The position numbers were made by a program, and so were the translations under genes. A stretch of 54,405 nucleotides of DNA, from the NCBI GenBank assembly GCA_903882875.1, contig CAIRYQ010000053.1:1-54405 (forward strand), read 5' to 3'. The notes beneath the pieces were generated by a model that saw nothing but the letters and a program-made list of their open reading frames with translations, did not search any database and was not told the origin of the DNA. Position 1 is the stretch's first letter; each line of letters opens with the position of its first letter. This stretch comes from an uncultured Spartobacteria bacterium. GTDB taxonomy: Bacteria; Verrucomicrobiota; Verrucomicrobiia; Chthoniobacterales; Chthoniobacteraceae. This document shows positions 33,962 through 41,936 of this stretch, one piece after another.

Positions 33962-34330
33962 ATGCGTCTCGACCAATGGCTTTGGGCTGCCCGTGTTTTC
34001 AGAACGCGCTCGCTTGCGGCTGATGCGATCAAGGCCGGGCACGTCCGCGTGAATGATGCGCCGTGCAAGCCTGCGCGTGAGGTGAGGGCTGGGGACATGG
34101 TGGTCGCACGCGTGGGAATCATAACGCGCACCGTGCGCGTGATCGCTGCACCGAAATCCCGCGTGGCCGCGAAGCTCGTGCCGGAATTTGCCGAGGATCT
34201 CACGCCGCCCGAGGAATACGCCCGACGACCCGAACCGAGTCTGCTGCCGCCGATGTTCCGACCGCAGGGCACGGGGCGTCCCACAAAGCGGGAACGGCGC
34301 GAGACGGACCGGCTCGGCGAGACGGAGTGA
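33962..34330 (+). CDS. S4-domain RNA-binding protein (Hsp15 type)
   Basis: A 122-residue protein starting MRLDQWLWAARVFRTRSLAADAI, the standard opening of Hsp15-like S4 proteins. The S4 RNA-binding motif spans about 1-60 (GHVRVNDAPCKPAREVRAGD) and the C-terminus is basic (GRPTKRERRETDRL). Hsp15 binds rRNA in stalled 50S-nascent chain complexes. It is divergent from the esterase gene upstream; the secretin gene follows 59 bp after its stop. Confidence 0.92.
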   Translation: MRLDQWLWAARVFRTRSLAADAIKAGHVRVNDAPCKPAREVRAGDMVVARVGIITRTVRVIAAPKSRVAAKLVPEFAEDLTPPEEYARRPEPSLLPPMFRPQGTGRPTKRERRETDRLGETE

Positions 34331-34389
34331 ACTGCGTTGCCCGGATTGCACGGCACGCATTGGTTGACCGCCTTCTGCCGTCGGGCTAG

Positions 34390-36930
34390 ATGTCCGGTGT
34401 GTCGCTCCGAACTCTCCTCCTCACCACGGGCCTGACCTTCGCCTTCCGTCTGTCGGCGCAGATCCCGCTCCCGACCACCCCGCCCGTCGTTTCGCCTCCG
34501 GTCGTGCCTCCGCCGATGGTCGCACCCGGAGTGCCTCCCGCAGTGCCGATGCCGACTTTGCCCCCGCAGAATCAGTCGGCGACTCCCGGCGGCGAACAGA
34601 TGGTCACGCTGCAGCTTTTGGATGCAAACATCACCGATGTCCTCGGCATGTATGAAAAATGGACGGGGCGACGGCTCATCTACAGCACGCAGCTCACGGG
34701 GCCGATCCGCATGTTCATCTCCGGCCAGGTGCCCACTTCCGAGGCGATCAAGATCGTCGAGATGACCCTGCTCATGAACGGCTTCAGCATCGTCCCGACC
34801 GAGGAGCCGAAGATATGGAAGGTGACGGGCGTCGGGCAGAACCCGAAATCCGTCGGCATCCCGTTTGTGGATCGCGAGGAACTGCTGCCGGCCGGGGAGC
34901 AGATGGTGATGTACCTTTTCAAGCTCCAGTTCGCGGACCCGACGGAACTCGCGCAGACGATCTCGACCGGCATCCTCGCGGCCACGCAGGGCGGCGCGTC
35001 GAGCGTCACGCCGTTGCCGCGGGCGCAGTCGCTGCTGGTCACGGAAAACACGAGCATCATCCGCACACTCATCCGCATCGTGAAGGCGATTGATGTCGAG
35101 CCCGCGGAAGTTGTGAGCGAATTCATAGGCCTCGAGCACGCGCAGGCGGAGGAGATCGCGGGCTACCTGGAGAAACTTTTCGACAAGCAGCAGACGCAGG
35201 GAACCACCGGCATGCCGGGTGCGGGTGCGCAGCCGCGCGTCACACGCGCGACGACGGATGCGGGCGGCGCGCCTTTGCCTCCCGGAGTGCCAGCGAGCGA
35301 CGGCAATCTTTCCATCCACATCACCGGCGGCGCGACCGGCATCGGGCCGACGGAGGACAATTTCGTCGTGGGAAAAGTACGCATCACCGCGGACAAGCGC
35401 ACGAACCGCCTGCATGTCGTCTCACGTCCTGTGAACATGAGGCTCATCCGCGCGTTGATCAAAGAATACGATTCAGTTGTCCCCCTCGCCGCGCCCGCTG
35501 TGCGTCCGCTGCGCTTCCGGCCCGTCGAGGAGGTGATGGATGCCATCGTCGCCGCCATCAAGGATCCGGGTGAGAAAGATTCGGCCGGAGCAGCCGGCAC
35601 TCCCGCGCCGGCTGCCGGCGCGCGTCCGCAGAACCAGCAGGGCAACGTCACGCGCAACGGCGCCCAGAACACGAACGGCGGTCTCTCCAACAACATTACA
35701 GGCGGGTCCGGCTCTGCATCTGCGACTGGCGGTGAGACACTCTCCACCACGGAGCGCGATACCCAGCCCGTCACGCAGCAGGTCGGCAAGAGCACGATCA
35801 TCGCCGACAAGCGGGCGAACACCATCATCATGGTCGGCCCGAAGGACGTGACTGCGAAGGCGTTTGCGCTGATAGACAAACTCGACGTGCCGCAGGCGCA
35901 GGTGATGATCCACTGCATCATCGGCGAACTGACGCTGACGAAGAACGAGAACTTCGGCCTCGAGTACATCCTGCGCAACGGCGGACTTCTCCCGACTACG
36001 ACGGGAACTACCACTGGCACGACGGGGACGACAGGAACCACCGGAACTACGACGTCCACCTCGTCGTCCGTGGGGTTCAACAGCAACAACCAGGCGGTCC
36101 TCGGGCTGAACACGCTGCTCGGTCAGAACGCAATCACCAAGGCCCTTGCAGCCGGCTCCGGCGGAATCAGCGGCCTCGTCACCGTGGGCAACACCTTCAA
36201 CATCGCGCTCAATGCGCTCGAAAACTCCGATCGCTTCCGCGTCATCCAGCGGCCGAGCATTTTCACGAGCAACAACAAGCGCGCCGTCATCACCTCCGGC
36301 TCGCAGGTGCCGGTGCCGACGAGCATCCAGAGTTCGCTCAGCTCCACGAGCACGACGAGCAACGGCCTCGTGAGCAACAGCTCGATCCAGTACAAGGACA
36401 TCCAGCTCCGGCTCGAAGTGCTTCCGCTCATCAATGCCGACAAGGATGTCACGCTCGAAATCGTCACGAACCTCTCCGACCAGGCCGGCACCACGACCGT
36501 GGACAACAACGCAATTCCGAACATCTCGAACCGCGCGCTGAAGACCTACGTGACCGTCCCGAACAACGGCACTCTCATTCTCGGCGGGCTGATCAAGGAC
36601 AGCTACGACTTCAGCAAGAGCGGCGTGAACAAGCTCGTGAACATCCCGCTCATCGGCCCGCTGTTTGGCAAGCATTCAAAGGCGAAGGTCCGCAACGAAC
36701 TCATCATGATCATGCGCCCGGTCGTCACGCTCGCGCCGACGGAGACCGCCGCACTGCGTGAAAAGACGCTCGAGGCATTCAACGTCCCGACGGATCTCGA
36801 GGCTGCGATCATGCAGGAGAACATCCGCGAGCGCGTGAAGCCCGTGAAGCCCGTGAAGACGGCGACGCCGCGCGGTTCCGCGCCGCAGCTCCGCGACGAC
36901 TCGCCGGTGAACAGCGTCCGCAAGCAATGA
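34390..36930 (+). CDS. gspD: Type II secretion/pilus secretin (GspD-like)
   Basis: An 846-residue outer-membrane secretin. After a signal peptide (to about SA-QIP, residue 25) comes a Pro/Val-rich linker, then N-domains (VTLQLLDANITDVLGMYEKW, ADKRTNRLHVVSRPVNMRLI, ADKRANTIIMVGPKDVTAKA). The C-terminal secretin domain runs from about 505 (AQVMIHCIIGELTLTKNEN) to 770, ending in IPLIGPLFGKHSKAKVRNEL. A low-complexity Thr/Gly stretch lies near 538-562. It assembles a large pore for a type II secretion or type IV-pilus-like system. The gspE gene overlaps its end by ATGA. Other components are not nearby. Confidence 0.92.
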   Translation: MSGVSLRTLLLTTGLTFAFRLSAQIPLPTTPPVVSPPVVPPPMVAPGVPPAVPMPTLPPQNQSATPGGEQMVTLQLLDANITDVLGMYEKWTGRRLIYSTQLTGPIRMFISGQVPTSEAIKIVEMTLLMNGFSIVPTEEPKIWKVTGVGQNPKSVGIPFVDREELLPAGEQMVMYLFKLQFADPTELAQTISTGILAATQGGASSVTPLPRAQSLLVTENTSIIRTLIRIVKAIDVEPAEVVSEFIGLEHAQAEEIAGYLEKLFDKQQTQGTTGMPGAGAQPRVTRATTDAGGAPLPPGVPASDGNLSIHITGGATGIGPTEDNFVVGKVRITADKRTNRLHVVSRPVNMRLIRALIKEYDSVVPLAAPAVRPLRFRPVEEVMDAIVAAIKDPGEKDSAGAAGTPAPAAGARPQNQQGNVTRNGAQNTNGGLSNNITGGSGSASATGGETLSTTERDTQPVTQQVGKSTIIADKRANTIIMVGPKDVTAKAFALIDKLDVPQAQVMIHCIIGELTLTKNENFGLEYILRNGGLLPTTTGTTTGTTGTTGTTGTTTSTSSSVGFNSNNQAVLGLNTLLGQNAITKALAAGSGGISGLVTVGNTFNIALNALENSDRFRVIQRPSIFTSNNKRAVITSGSQVPVPTSIQSSLSSTSTTSNGLVSNSSIQYKDIQLRLEVLPLINADKDVTLEIVTNLSDQAGTTTVDNNAIPNISNRALKTYVTVPNNGTLILGGLIKDSYDFSKSGVNKLVNIPLIGPLFGKHSKAKVRNELIMIMRPVVTLAPTETAALREKTLEAFNVPTDLEAAIMQENIRERVKPVKPVKTATPRGSAPQLRDDSPVNSVRKQ

Positions 36931-38639
36931 GCCAGCTCCGCGCCCTTCTCGACGCTCTGCTCGCGAGCGGCGTCAACGAGACCGACGCCGCCGAACTCCT
37001 CGCCATCAAGCCGCCCGCAGGCGGCACGTGGACCGTCGAGGTTCTGAACTCCGGCAAGTGCGACGAGGCGAAGCTCACGGCCGAACTCGGAAAAATCTTC
37101 CGCACACCGGTCGCGCCGATTGACGCCGCAAAAATCGAGCGCGGCGTGCTCCAGCTTTTGCCGGGCCGCTTTGTTTTCAAGCATCACATTTTGCCCGTCG
37201 CGCAGCCGGACGAGCACACGATCACGCTCGCGACGTACGACGTCTTCAACCAGACCGCGCGCCGCCTCGCGCAGCAGCAGCTCATCGGGAAAAAGGTGCT
37301 GTGGCAGCTCACTCCGCGCAGCCAGCTCCTGCGCGCATTGCGCATGGCGTACGGCGTCGGTGCGGATGTCTTCGAGGAAATCCTCAAGAACAACCGCGCC
37401 TTCGAGACGCTCGAACAGGACAGCGCGCTCGACATCACGAACGACGACCCCGAGGCGAGCGTCGTGAAATTCGTGAACCAGATCATCCGCGAAGCGCTCA
37501 CCGAGCGCGCTACGGATATCCACGTCGAGCCGCTCGAAAACGATCTCCGCATCCGCTACCGCGTGGACGGAATTTTGCACGAGATCGCCGTGCCACCGCA
37601 GCTCCGCGTGCTCCAGAGCGCGATCATCTCGCGCCTGAAAGTGATGGCCCACATGGACATCGCCGAGCGCCGATTGCCGCAGGATGGCCGCATCAATCTC
37701 ACCACGATGTCCGGCGCGATTGACGTGCGCGTCTCCACCATTCCCACAGTGAATGGCGAGAGCATTTCGCTGCGTCTCCTCTCGCGCACCGAGACGCTCA
37801 CCTTCGGCATTGACCGCCTCGACATGGGCGCACGGCAGATGGCCGAGATGAAAAAAATGATCACGCTGCCGAACGGGATCATCCTCGTCACCGGCCCGAC
37901 CGGCAGCGGCAAGAGCACCACGCTGTACTCGTTCCTCTCCTCGATCAATCAGCCCACGCGCCGCATCATCACCGTCGAGGAACCCGTCGAATACCGACTC
38001 CCCGGCATCTCGCAGATTGATGTGAAGTCCGACATCGGCCTCACCTTCGCAAGCGGCCTGCGCGCGATTTTGCGTCAGGATCCGAACATCGTCATGGTCG
38101 GCGAAATCCGCGATTTCGAGACTTCCGAAATCTCCATCCGTGCCGCGATGACGGGCCATCTCGTCTTTTCCACGCTGCACACCAATGACGCCGTGAGCGG
38201 CATCACGCGACTGCTCGACATGGGCATCGAGCCTTTCCTTCTCGCGAGCGTCGTCCGCTGCTTCCTCGCCCAGCGCCTCGTGCGCAAAATCTGTCCCGAC
38301 TGCTCCACCGAGGCGACCTACGACGCCGACTACCTCCGCGAACACGAGTTCATCGTCCCGCCCGGCACGAAGCTCTTCCGCGGCAAAGGCTGCGACAGTT
38401 GCCGCCAGACCGGCTACCGCGGGCGCTTCGCCATCTTCGAGGTCTGCATCATCACCGAGGAACTCCGCCGAAAAATCATCCGTAAAGAAACCGGCAGCGC
38501 GCTCAAGGCGCAGGCGATCAGCGACGGCATGGAAAGCCTGCGCACCGACGGCTGGCGCCGCGTGCTGAAAGGCCAGACGACCGTCGAGGAGGTAGTCCGC
38601 GTGACGCAGGCAGACGAGGCGATGACGGAGACCGAGTAG
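36927..38639 (+). CDS. gspE: GspE/PulE-type secretion ATPase
   Basis: A 570-residue type II secretion/type IV pilus ATPase. An N-terminal MshEN-like domain (1-150) is followed by the ATPase core with Walker A GPTGSGKST (about 324-332), the Asp box ITVEEPVEYRLPGISQI, Walker B IVMVGEIRDFET and the His box HLVFSTLHTNDAVS. A zinc-binding CPDC...CDSC pair precedes the C-terminus, as in GspE/PilB. It powers assembly of the pseudopilus or pilus. The start codon lies inside the gspD stop (ATGA), so the two are coupled. Confidence 0.94.
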   Translation: MSQLRALLDALLASGVNETDAAELLAIKPPAGGTWTVEVLNSGKCDEAKLTAELGKIFRTPVAPIDAAKIERGVLQLLPGRFVFKHHILPVAQPDEHTITLATYDVFNQTARRLAQQQLIGKKVLWQLTPRSQLLRALRMAYGVGADVFEEILKNNRAFETLEQDSALDITNDDPEASVVKFVNQIIREALTERATDIHVEPLENDLRIRYRVDGILHEIAVPPQLRVLQSAIISRLKVMAHMDIAERRLPQDGRINLTTMSGAIDVRVSTIPTVNGESISLRLLSRTETLTFGIDRLDMGARQMAEMKKMITLPNGIILVTGPTGSGKSTTLYSFLSSINQPTRRIITVEEPVEYRLPGISQIDVKSDIGLTFASGLRAILRQDPNIVMVGEIRDFETSEISIRAAMTGHLVFSTLHTNDAVSGITRLLDMGIEPFLLASVVRCFLAQRLVRKICPDCSTEATYDADYLREHEFIVPPGTKLFRGKGCDSCRQTGYRGRFAIFEVCIITEELRRKIIRKETGSALKAQAISDGMESLRTDGWRRVLKGQTTVEEVVRVTQADEAMTETE

Positions 38640-38645
38640 CGGCGG

Positions 38646-39917
38646 CTACTTTGCCGCGAGATACGGGATCGTCAGCGGCCCCTGCGGCAGCACGGCGATG
38701 CGTGCGCCGTTCGGATTCGGCCCGAGCTTTGCGCGGATGGTGGCTGCGATGTCGCGGCATGGGACGAGATGCGCGGCGCGCACTTCAGCATCGTCCATCG
38801 CTGTGAAAATCTGGATCTCCGCGCGGCGCTGGATGAGCGACTGGATGTGCCCCTGCCATTGCTCCGGCCACACGAAGCCCGGCGTGTTCACCTTTTCGAG
38901 CAGCTCGCCGCCGCTCTTCACGCTGCGCAGCAATTTGTCGTGCGGGCTGTTTGCGGGGACGCCTTCGGTGCACTCGGCGGCGATGATCACGGTGCCGCCG
39001 TCCTTCACGATCAAATCCGCCGCGCGCATCCCTTTCACGGCCTGGTAGAGATTCATGTCGAGCGGGTAGCCGCTGTTCGTCGTCACCACGATGTCGAACG
39101 GCTGCTCTACGCGCTGCATCGCCCCGGCGCGGACAAATTCGATGCCGACCTTGTGCGCCGCGATGAGGTCGCCTGCAAAAATCCCGGTGATCTTCCGCTG
39201 CTCGTTCAGCGCGACATTCAGCAGGAAACTCGGGCCGACTCGCAGCGCGATGTCGCGCATTTCCTCCCAAATGGGATTGCCCTCGGTGACGCCGAAGGTG
39301 CTGCGCCGGTCGCCGATGTTTTTCGCGCCGTGATTGCTCATCACAGTCTTCAGCGCAGCGACTCCGGGCATGATGCCCTTCGGCCCGCCGCTGAAGCCCG
39401 CGAAGAAATGCGGCTCGATGAAGCCGGTGATGATTCGCACTTCGGCTTCGGCGAGATGCCGGTTCAGCAGCGCGGGCACGCCGGTGCGCGTCACGCCGAA
39501 CTGCACATGCGCGGCGTCGTTCTCCGGCTCGTGGTTCACGCAGCGGTAGTTCGCGACGACCGCGGGTGTGAGCATCTGCTCCATCTCCGCCTTCGTGTTC
39601 GGGCGGTGTGTTCCGAGGCCGTTCAGCAATGTGATGTCCTCGCGCTTCGCCCCTGCGCCTTCGAGATACACGAGCAGCCACGGAATGAGACGGTCGTTCG
39701 GCGTCGCGCGCGTGATGTCCGTGTGGACGATGACGATCTTTTTCCCTGCGACCTGCGTGCGCAAAGGCGCGGCATTCACGGGCGCATCGAGCGCGGCAAT
39801 CATCGCTGCGCGTTCATCCGCGAGCCCGGCCTGGTGCGAAGGCTCGATGATCGTCGTCCGGTCGTCGGGGAATTCGACATCGAGATGGCCGCGTCCGTAG
39901 GCGAGTGGGATTTTCAT
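38646..39917 (-). CDS. larA: LarA-like nickel-dependent racemase
   Basis: A 423-residue protein of the lactate racemase LarA family. Conserved features are HTDITRATPNDRLIPWLLVYLE, the NGLGTHRPNT segment, HFFAGFSGGPKGIMPGVAAL with the family lysine and the later GYPLDMNLYQAVKG. LarA uses a nickel-pincer nucleotide made by LarB, LarC and LarE; none is in the window, so the substrate (lactate or another 2-hydroxyacid) is uncertain. ATG at 39917 is preferred over a GTG three codons upstream. It is convergent with gspE, only 6 bp between stops. Confidence 0.9.
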   Translation of the reverse strand: MKIPLAYGRGHLDVEFPDDRTTIIEPSHQAGLADERAAMIAALDAPVNAAPLRTQVAGKKIVIVHTDITRATPNDRLIPWLLVYLEGAGAKREDITLLNGLGTHRPNTKAEMEQMLTPAVVANYRCVNHEPENDAAHVQFGVTRTGVPALLNRHLAEAEVRIITGFIEPHFFAGFSGGPKGIMPGVAALKTVMSNHGAKNIGDRRSTFGVTEGNPIWEEMRDIALRVGPSFLLNVALNEQRKITGIFAGDLIAAHKVGIEFVRAGAMQRVEQPFDIVVTTNSGYPLDMNLYQAVKGMRAADLIVKDGGTVIIAAECTEGVPANSPHDKLLRSVKSGGELLEKVNTPGFVWPEQWQGHIQSLIQRRAEIQIFTAMDDAEVRAAHLVPCRDIAATIRAKLGPNPNGARIAVLPQGPLTIPYLAAK

Positions 39918-40221
39918 GCTGTGCACGACTTACGTGCAGCGTGGTGCGGTGTAAAGGCGCGCGCACTTTTGCAGTGCTCAGAAAAGCTTGCGGACTGGAA
40001 TGCCGGGAACTTGAGGACACGGTCGCTCCCGCCCTTTCCCTTGCGATGCTCATGCGACTGCGGTAAGCCCACGCCATGCATCCGCAAAAAAACAGCCTGG
40101 CTCGGCTCGCGGTCGGCGCGGTCGGGTTTCGTCATTTGTGCCCGGTCGCGCTGGCAGTGACGTGGCGCGCCGCTTCCTGCGCCGAAGACGCCGGCAATTT
40201 GGAACCAGCTTCCGCATCGTG

Positions 40222-40788
40222 GTGACTGCGCGCGCGAATCCATTTGCCCCCTGCCATCTCGAACGCATCCCGTTCCGGTTTCCGGCGGGGCTCGGGTGGG
40301 ACACGCTGCTGAAGCGGATCGAGGAGCTGAACTGGTGTGCGAGCATCGTCGGCGGCAACGGCGTCGGGAAGACCACGCTGATCGAGCAGATCATCCCGCA
40401 CCTGGAGACGCGCGGATTCCAGCCGGTGCTTTTCCGCCTCCAGACCGAGAGCGGCATGAAGGAAAAGGATCGCCTCGCGGAAAAACTGCGCGAGGTGAAA
40501 AAGCCCGGCTTCATTTTGCTCGACGGGGCGGAGCAGCTTTCGACGAGGCAGTGGCTCTCCATCCGCGCCGCGGCGAGCGAGGCGGCGGGATTCATCGTCA
40601 CGGTCCATCGCACGAGCCGGCTGCCTGTCGCACTGGAACTTGAAACTTCATCGAAGCTTCTGAAGGCGCTCGTCGAGTCGCTCACCGGCGGCGCACTGCC
40701 CGACGGCGAAGCCGAGACGCTGTTCCACCGTCACCGCGCAAATCTCCGCGACTGCCTGCGGGAGCTGCACGATCGCTGGGCGGGATAG
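40222..40788 (+). CDS. Small P-loop ATPase of unknown role
   Basis: About 188 residues if the GTG at 40222 is the start (a GTG at 40138 would extend it with an Arg-rich leader). Walker A GGNGVGKTT is at 44-52 and Walker B FILLDGAE at 97-104. The N-terminal ANPFAPCHLERIPFRF is a pattern I associate with PVC ATPases of this size. The C-terminal half is helical (LETSSKLLKALVESLTGGAL). It is probably a single-domain ATP-binding protein; function is not known. A GNAT gene follows 74 bp later on the same strand. Confidence 0.75.
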   Translation: MTARANPFAPCHLERIPFRFPAGLGWDTLLKRIEELNWCASIVGGNGVGKTTLIEQIIPHLETRGFQPVLFRLQTESGMKEKDRLAEKLREVKKPGFILLDGAEQLSTRQWLSIRAAASEAAGFIVTVHRTSRLPVALELETSSKLLKALVESLTGGALPDGEAETLFHRHRANLRDCLRELHDRWAG

Positions 40789-40862
40789 GCCGTCCCCGTG
40801 CGACGCGGCGAAAACGACACAGGACGATTGCATTCCAAAATGGCCGCCGCTACCGTGCCCGC

Positions 40863-41387
40863 ATGAAGCTCGTCCGTTGGAAGCGGTTTGCCTGGGATCT
40901 CACAAAGCTCCCTGCGTTTGAATCGCGCCTGCCCTCCGCATTTAACATCCGCGCCGCCTCGCGCGACGAGGAGAAGACCGTCCACCAGGTGATCTTCACC
41001 GCGTTCGGGCTCGACACCGCGTGGGGCGATTCCATCCGGCTGGTGCGTGAATTCGTCGAGTCACAGCTCGCCGCGAGCTTCGCGCACCGTGCCGTGCCGT
41101 GCCTCGTGCTCACGCACGGCACGCGCATCATCGCGGCATCCGCGCTGAATGTGAATGACGATGCGCCGAGCCATCTCATCTCCGGCCCGTGCGTGCTTTC
41201 CGAATACCGGAGCCGAGGCATCGGCACCACGCTCCTCCACGAATCGCTCGAACACCTCAAGGCCGCCGGTCTCGCGACCGCGCACGGCATTTCAAAGGAG
41301 AACGTTCCCGCATCCCGGTTCATCTATCCGAAATTTGAATCCACGAATGTGGAATTCGACTTTGAGGGGCTGCTCACTGCCAAGTAG
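40863..41387 (+). CDS. GNAT family acetyltransferase
   Basis: A 174-residue N-acetyltransferase. Motif A is EYRSRGIGTTLLHESLEHLK, with the Q/RxxGxG/A acetyl-CoA loop as RSRGIG. The preceding strand (SHLISGPCVLSE) and following SKENVPASRFIYPKFESTNVE fit the GNAT fold. Substrate unknown. Confidence 0.88.
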   Translation: MKLVRWKRFAWDLTKLPAFESRLPSAFNIRAASRDEEKTVHQVIFTAFGLDTAWGDSIRLVREFVESQLAASFAHRAVPCLVLTHGTRIIAASALNVNDDAPSHLISGPCVLSEYRSRGIGTTLLHESLEHLKAAGLATAHGISKENVPASRFIYPKFESTNVEFDFEGLLTAK

Positions 41388-41395
41388 AGCCTGCT

Positions 41396-41421
41396 GAAAA
41401 ACGGCGCGACGCCGGAAAAAG
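41396..41421 (-). terminator. Rho-independent terminator of the kinase/regulator pair
   Basis: A short GC hairpin (41402-41414, CGGCG-CGA-CGCCG) is flanked by A runs on the plus strand, so on the minus strand it is followed by TTTTT (41397-41401). It lies 10 bases or so past the stop of the response regulator. Confidence 0.65.
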
Positions 41422-41429
41422 TGTCGGTC

Positions 41430-41936
41430 TCACGGCTGCCGTCGTGCGTTCCACAGTTCGCTGAGGCGGAATGCCATCTGCCTCACCGCAGTGGGATCGA
41501 ATGGTTTCCGGATCAGGAAGAGATTCTCGCGCTTTCCGAGGGTGTGGACGATCTGTTCCCACGAGTAATCGGAAAACGCAGTGCAGATGACCGTCTGGAG
41601 ATCTTGCGACACTTCCCAGATGTGCCGGATGGTCTGGATGCCGTCCCAGCCCGGCGGCATCCGCACGTCCACGAATGCAACGGAAAAAGGATGGCCCTCA
41701 TTTTCCGCGCGCTTCACCAGCTCGAATCCCTCGCGGCCTTGGAAGGCCGAGGCGAGTTCAAATTTGCTGGCCGTCGGCGCGGTCGGTGCTTCGCCGAAGA
41801 GCGAGTCTTCCAATGCCGCGAGCGCCGGATTTTCCGAATCGGAGATCCGTAAAATCTTCCCGAAATCCGCGTGGATTGCGCGGTTGTCGTCAATGATCAG
41901 AATGCGGCGGCAGTCGTTTTTCTGGAGCGTATTCAT
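41430..41936 (-). CDS. Single-domain response regulator with an insertion
   Basis: A 168-residue receiver-domain protein without an output domain. The acidic pair Asp16-Asp17, phosphoacceptor Asp90 (VAFVDVRMPPGWDGI) and Lys in FLIRKPFDP are all present. Between helix 1 and strand 2 there is an insertion of about 30 residues (ISDSENPALAALEDSLFGEA...), typical of a receiver subfamily paired with large kinases. Its start overlaps the histidine-kinase stop by ATGA, so it is the kinase's direct partner. Confidence 0.9.
   Translation of the reverse strand: MNTLQKNDCRRILIIDDNRAIHADFGKILRISDSENPALAALEDSLFGEAPTAPTASKFELASAFQGREGFELVKRAENEGHPFSVAFVDVRMPPGWDGIQTIRHIWEVSQDLQTVICTAFSDYSWEQIVHTLGKRENLFLIRKPFDPTAVRQMAFRLSELWNARRQP

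Noticed and set aside
36603-38345. 580-residue minus-strand frame opposite gspD/gspE
   Set aside because: Opposes two clear secretion genes; composition is that of an antisense shadow.
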